Source of the DNA: DATJZH01 sp035499215
GTDB lineage: Bacteria; Actinomycetota; Actinomycetes; Streptosporangiales; Streptosporangiaceae
Length of the DNA: 7,453 nt
Assembly (NCBI GenBank): GCA_035499215.1
Contig: DATJZH010000092.1
Span: 1-7,453 of the forward strand
Reading direction: 5' to 3'
Of the stretch, positions 5,301-7,453 are shown in pieces; positions within the stretch are counted from its first letter, which is position 1; every line of letters starts with the position of its first letter. The position numbers and the translations under genes were made by a program. Under the pieces are notes generated by a model, which worked only from the letters and a program-made list of their open reading frames with translations, did not search any database and had not been told where the DNA came from.

Positions 5301-5900
5301 ATGGGAATAGTGTCCAGGGGGTTTCACGGTCGGCCGCGCAGGACGGACGTGAAGCTCCCGCCTGGCCAGTACCTGACCGAGGATTTTCCCGTGCTCTCGG
5401 CCGGTCCCACGCCGCGGATCCCGCTGGAGCAGTGGCGTTTCGTGATCACCAGCGAGTCTGGCCAGGAGCACAGCTGGTCCTGGCCGGAGATGCTCGCGCT
5501 GCCGGGCGAGCAGCCGACCGCCGACATCCATTGCGTCACCAAGTGGTCGAAGCTGGCAACGAGCTGGCGCGGCGTGTCCGTCGACACCCTGCTGGCAGAC
5601 GTCGATACCGCGGCCGATTTCGCCCTGGTTCATTCTTACGGCGGCTACACCACCAACCTGCCGCTAGCGGACCTGCTCGGCGGGAAGGCCTGGGTCGCCT
5701 ACCGGTACGACGGCGATGACCTCGCGCCCGAGCACGGCGGCCCGGCGCGGCTGCTGGTGCCGCACCTGTACTTCTGGAAGTCGGCGAAATGGGTCCGCGG
5801 CATCCGGCTGCTGCCGCAGGATCAGCCCGGCTTCTGGGAAAGCCTTGGGTACCACAACTACGGGGACCCGTGGCGCGAACAGCGATACCAGGGCGACTAG
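5301..5900 (+). CDS. Sulfite-oxidase-like molybdopterin oxidoreductase, single Moco domain
   Basis: A 199-residue molybdenum-cofactor enzyme of the sulfite oxidase fold, reduced to the catalytic domain. Cys78 in ADIHCVTKWSK (74-84) is the expected molybdenum ligand. Other family marks are LPPGQYLTEDFPVLSAGPTP (19-38), SYGGYTTNLPL (112-122), EHGGPARLLVPHLYFWKSAKWVRGI (144-168) and FWESLGYHNYGDPWREQRY at the C-terminus. There is no heme b5 domain, no dimerisation domain and no Tat twin-arginine signal (GRPRRTD lacks the hydrophobic stretch), so it should be cytosolic. The enzyme cannot pass electrons to cytochrome c as classic sulfite oxidases do. The flavin reductase 9 nt downstream is the natural partner, which suggests that it works as an NAD(P)H-dependent reductase (for example of an S- or N-oxide). 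The ATG lacks a good Shine-Dalgarno; a weak CAAGAT 6 nt upstream leaves a leaderless start possible. Confidence 0.9.
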   Translation: MGIVSRGFHGRPRRTDVKLPPGQYLTEDFPVLSAGPTPRIPLEQWRFVITSESGQEHSWSWPEMLALPGEQPTADIHCVTKWSKLATSWRGVSVDTLLADVDTAADFALVHSYGGYTTNLPLADLLGGKAWVAYRYDGDDLAPEHGGPARLLVPHLYFWKSAKWVRGIRLLPQDQPGFWESLGYHNYGDPWREQRYQGD

Positions 5901-5909
5901 GCGCGGCAG

Positions 5910-6650
5910 ATGGCACCCCGCGCGCTGGCCTGGCGGACGGCCATTCTCGCGGCGCACCGGGACGAGACGCCCACGGCTGCCACCCTGGTCCTGCGGGTGC
6001 CCGGATGGTCCGGTCACCTGGCAGGGCAGCACGTCGATGTCCGGCTGACTGCCGAGGACGGATACAGCACCCAGCGCAGCTACTCGCTGGCCGCCCCCGC
6101 CGACGGAGAGCTGATCGAGCTGACCGTGCAGCAGGTGGCCGGCGGCGAGGTGTCGCCCTACCTGACCGAAGTGCTGGCTCCAGGTGACCCGGTGGAAATC
6201 CGCGGACCGGTCGGCGGCTGGTTCACCTGGCAGCCTGCGGACACCGGAGCGGTGCAGCTCGTCGCCGGAGGCTCGGGAATCGTGCCGCTGATGGCCATGA
6301 TCCGGGCCCGCCAGCTGGCGGGCAGCACCGCGCCGTTCCGGCTGATTTACTCTGTCCGCTCGCCCGGCCAGCTGTATTACTCGGCTGAGCTGGGCAGCCT
6401 GGCCGCCCGGCACGACGGCCTGGACATCAGCTTCGCTTACACCAGGGCGGTGCCAGACGGCTGGCCCGTGCCGCCGCACCGCCTCGACGCCGCCACGATC
6501 AGCCCGGCCGTCTGGCCCGCCGAACTAGCGCCCGCTTGTTTCGCGTGCGGCCCCACTGCGTTCGTGGAGACGGTCGCCGACATCCTTGTCTCGCTCGGCC
6601 ACCACCCGGGCCGGGTCAAGACCGAGCGATTCGGGCCTACCGGAGGCTGA
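5910..6650 (+). CDS. FAD/NAD(P)H ferredoxin-reductase-family oxidoreductase
   Basis: A 246-residue flavoprotein of the ferredoxin-NADP reductase superfamily, moving electrons from NAD(P)H through FAD. The FAD domain carries GQHVDVRLT (39-47), RSYSLAAP (56-63) and the phosphate-binding IRGPVGGWF (97-105). The pyridine nucleotide domain carries LVAGGSGIVPLMAM (117-130), IYSVRS (146-151) and FACGPTAFVE (211-220). It ends at ERFGPTGG, so it lacks the C-terminal 2Fe-2S domain that phenol hydroxylase or vanillate reductase types carry. Electrons must therefore leave via the FAD to another protein. It lies 9 nt after the molybdoenzyme and 2 nt before the DUF6510 gene, so all three are one operon and the molybdoenzyme is the obvious recipient. 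The ATG has only a weak ribosome site, so coupling to the upstream stop is likely. Confidence 0.92.
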   Translation: MAPRALAWRTAILAAHRDETPTAATLVLRVPGWSGHLAGQHVDVRLTAEDGYSTQRSYSLAAPADGELIELTVQQVAGGEVSPYLTEVLAPGDPVEIRGPVGGWFTWQPADTGAVQLVAGGSGIVPLMAMIRARQLAGSTAPFRLIYSVRSPGQLYYSAELGSLAARHDGLDISFAYTRAVPDGWPVPPHRLDAATISPAVWPAELAPACFACGPTAFVETVADILVSLGHHPGRVKTERFGPTGG

Positions 6651-6652
6651 GA

Positions 6653-6922
6653 ATGGATGATTCGTACTGCGACGGCAACGCCCTGGCGGGCCCGCTCGCC
6701 GAGGTCTTCGCCGTGGACATGACCGCGGCAACCGGCCGGTGCGCGTCCTGCGGCCAGGCCGGACCGGTGGCGGCGCTGCGCGTGTATGACCGCGCGCCCG
6801 GGCTGGTCGCGCGCTGCCCGTCCTGCCTTGAAGTGGTACTGCGGGTCGTCCGCGCACCCGGCGGCATGTGGCTGGATCTCACCGGCGCGGCCAGTCTCCT
6901 GATCGCGCTCCCGGCCGGTTAG
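6653..6922 (+). CDS. DUF6510 family small CxxC protein
   Basis: An 89-residue protein recognised as DUF6510 by the N-terminal DGNALAGPLAEVFAVDMT (7-24) and the AxTGRCxxCG pattern. Two cysteine pairs, CASCG (30-34) and CPSC (55-58), are 21 residues apart, a spacing that fits a zinc ribbon or rubredoxin-like knuckle pair. No signal peptide or membrane helix. The ATG follows the flavin reductase stop by 2 nt and has GGAGG (6642-6646) inside the end of that gene. I recall this family sitting next to sulfite-oxidase-like and ferredoxin reductase genes in other actinomycetes. That supports a role in the same system: an accessory or assembly factor with structural zinc, or an iron-carrying electron shuttle that makes up for the missing iron-sulfur domain of the reductase. 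The function has not been described to my knowledge. Confidence 0.88.
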   Translation: MDDSYCDGNALAGPLAEVFAVDMTAATGRCASCGQAGPVAALRVYDRAPGLVARCPSCLEVVLRVVRAPGGMWLDLTGAASLLIALPAG

Positions 6923-6923
6923 C

Positions 6924-6937
6924 GCCCGGTGCCGGGC
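6924..6937 (+). terminator. Short hairpin after the molybdoenzyme operon
   Basis: GCCCGG-TG-CCGGGC, a perfect inverted repeat starting 1 nt after the DUF6510 stop codon. It folds as a 5 bp stem with a four-base loop. There is no T-tract, so its strength as a terminator is uncertain, but its position at the operon end fits. Confidence 0.4.
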
Positions 6938-6971
6938 CACAGCGGCGTCCGGAGGCACCGCGTCCGGCACA

Positions 6972-7003
6972 CCAGCGCCCGGGCACGCTGGCAGGTCGCC
7001 AGC
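6972..7003. repeat. Two overlapping, mutually exclusive inverted repeats
   Basis: CCAGCG (6972-6977) pairs with CGCTGG (6986-6991), and GCTGGC (6987-6992) pairs with GCCAGC (6998-7003). The two stems share the same middle arm, so only one can form at a time. They lie in the roughly 260 bp spacer before the DUF3040 gene. They may be extra terminators or a switch in its leader; high GC makes chance repeats common. Confidence 0.35.
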
Positions 7004-7141
7004 CCGTCGGCGGCGGGCGCCTGTGCTCGGCCACGCCGGCACGAGGGCCGTCCATCCAGACACGGCAGTTGTCAGCAAGCCGCAGCAGGCGCTCGCGTCG
7101 CGCGGCGCCATCCGGCTGCAGGGCGATCCGCCGCCTCCTGT

Positions 7142-7147
7142 TAAGTT
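7142..7147 (+). promoter_or_regulatory. Weak -10-like hexamer upstream of the DUF3040 gene
   Basis: TAAGTT fits TAnnnT and lies in TTAAGTTAAG (7141-7150), a tandem TTAAG repeat and a small AT-rich patch in a GC-rich spacer. A start near 7154 would give a roughly 30 nt leader that includes the ribosome site. No -35 match is seen at 17-18 bp. Tentative. Confidence 0.2.
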
Positions 7148-7183
7148 AAGCCAGCAGAACATGAGGTCAGATCGGAGGTCTGG

Positions 7184-7453
7184 ATGGGCCTGCCCGGCAA
7201 GCAGCACCGGATCTTGGAAGGTATCGAGAATTCTCTCCGGCGATCCGATCCCCGCCTCACTGAGTTGTTTGCGGCATTTAGCCGGCTAACCATGCATGAG
7301 GAAATGCCAGGTACCGAGGAGGTCAGGCACCGGATCGCGGTGCCGTTGCTGCCGGTATGGCGCCGGCTGCCGGCCGTGGCCAGCTGGCTTCGCATCAGGC
7401 CAGCCGCGCGGACTAAGGCGGCACTGCTCTTCCCGCTCGCGTTCGCCCTGGTG
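7184..7453 (+). CDS. DUF3040 family membrane protein, 5' part
   Basis: Ninety codons are visible before the window ends, with no stop. The start, MGLPGKQHRILEGIENSLRRSDPRLTELFAAFSRLT, follows the DUF3040 pattern of small actinobacterial proteins: a charged, helical N-terminus with E-Q/H-R-x-L-x-x-I-E and a DPRL motif, followed by one or two membrane helices. Hydrophobic residues begin at the very end (AALLFPLAFALV), probably the first membrane segment. The ATG is supported by GGAGG (7174-7178), 5 nt upstream. Between these two parts the region near residues 37-75 is longer than I expect for the family. Third-position GC is about 70% by hand count of the first 50 codons, lower than the central genes. 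The role is unknown; members are cell-envelope proteins of unassigned function. Confidence 0.75.
   Translation, partial: MGLPGKQHRILEGIENSLRRSDPRLTELFAAFSRLTMHEEMPGTEEVRHRIAVPLLPVWRRLPAVASWLRIRPAARTKAALLFPLAFALV

Noticed and set aside
4602..5633. A 343-codon minus-strand open frame
   Set aside because: Spans the SRPBCC gene and the molybdoenzyme start on the opposite strand; low-complexity composition and no motif.
5664..7207. Long minus-strand frames (5664-6479 and 6437-7207)
   Set aside because: Shadows of the molybdoenzyme, flavin reductase and DUF6510 genes, all of which have strong motifs on the plus strand.
1..7453. CRISPR arrays, tRNA or rRNA genes, insertion sequences, toxin-antitoxin or phage genes
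   Set aside because: No regularly spaced repeats, cloverleaf, transposase motif or terminal inverted repeats were found in reading both strands.

Overview
This 7.45 kb window is high-GC DNA with strongly GC-ending codons. Its gene families (DUF3040, DUF6510, an auxiliary-type TrpRS, a DHRS12-like SDR remnant, an ArsR/SRPBCC pair) point to a filamentous or soil actinomycete, in the broad Streptomyces/Streptosporangiales sense. I cannot name a species.

Left part (98-1724). A complete tryptophanyl-tRNA synthetase gene lies on the minus strand. Its leader holds a five-codon reading frame, Met-Trp-Trp-Ala-Ala-stop, followed by four segments that can fold in two mutually exclusive ways. This is textbook ribosome-mediated attenuation wiring and matches the gene's role, since low charged tRNA-Trp would raise synthetase expression. 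Upstream lies about 520 bp with no convincing gene. It holds a good rho-independent terminator on the plus strand and a possible decayed membrane-protein fragment on the minus strand.

Middle part (1725-4323). Two hydrolase genes overlap by 4 nt: an amidohydrolase-2/FluG-type metal-dependent hydrolase and an M20D-type peptidase/amidohydrolase. They look like a catabolic pair acting on successive amide or ester bonds, but no substrate can be read from the sequence. A hairpin ends the unit. Facing it is the 3' end of a short-chain dehydrogenase gene that has lost its N-terminal three quarters or so.

Right part (4324-6937). An ArsR-family repressor is probably translated from a leaderless mRNA. 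It overlaps by 4 nt an SRPBCC/AHSA1 protein, and a hairpin follows. Next come three closely packed genes: a sulfite-oxidase-fold molybdenum enzyme without heme or Tat signal, an FAD/NAD(P)H ferredoxin-reductase-like flavoprotein without an iron-sulfur domain, and a small four-cysteine DUF6510 protein. Together they suggest a soluble NAD(P)H-driven molybdoenzyme system, with the small CxxC protein as a possible accessory or electron carrier.

Right end (6938-7453). A roughly 260 bp spacer with nested inverted repeats precedes the start of a DUF3040 membrane protein cut by the window edge. By hand count over the first 50 codons, trpS and this gene have lower GC at third positions (about two thirds and 70%) than the central genes. 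Bases 1-97 hold no feature I can support.
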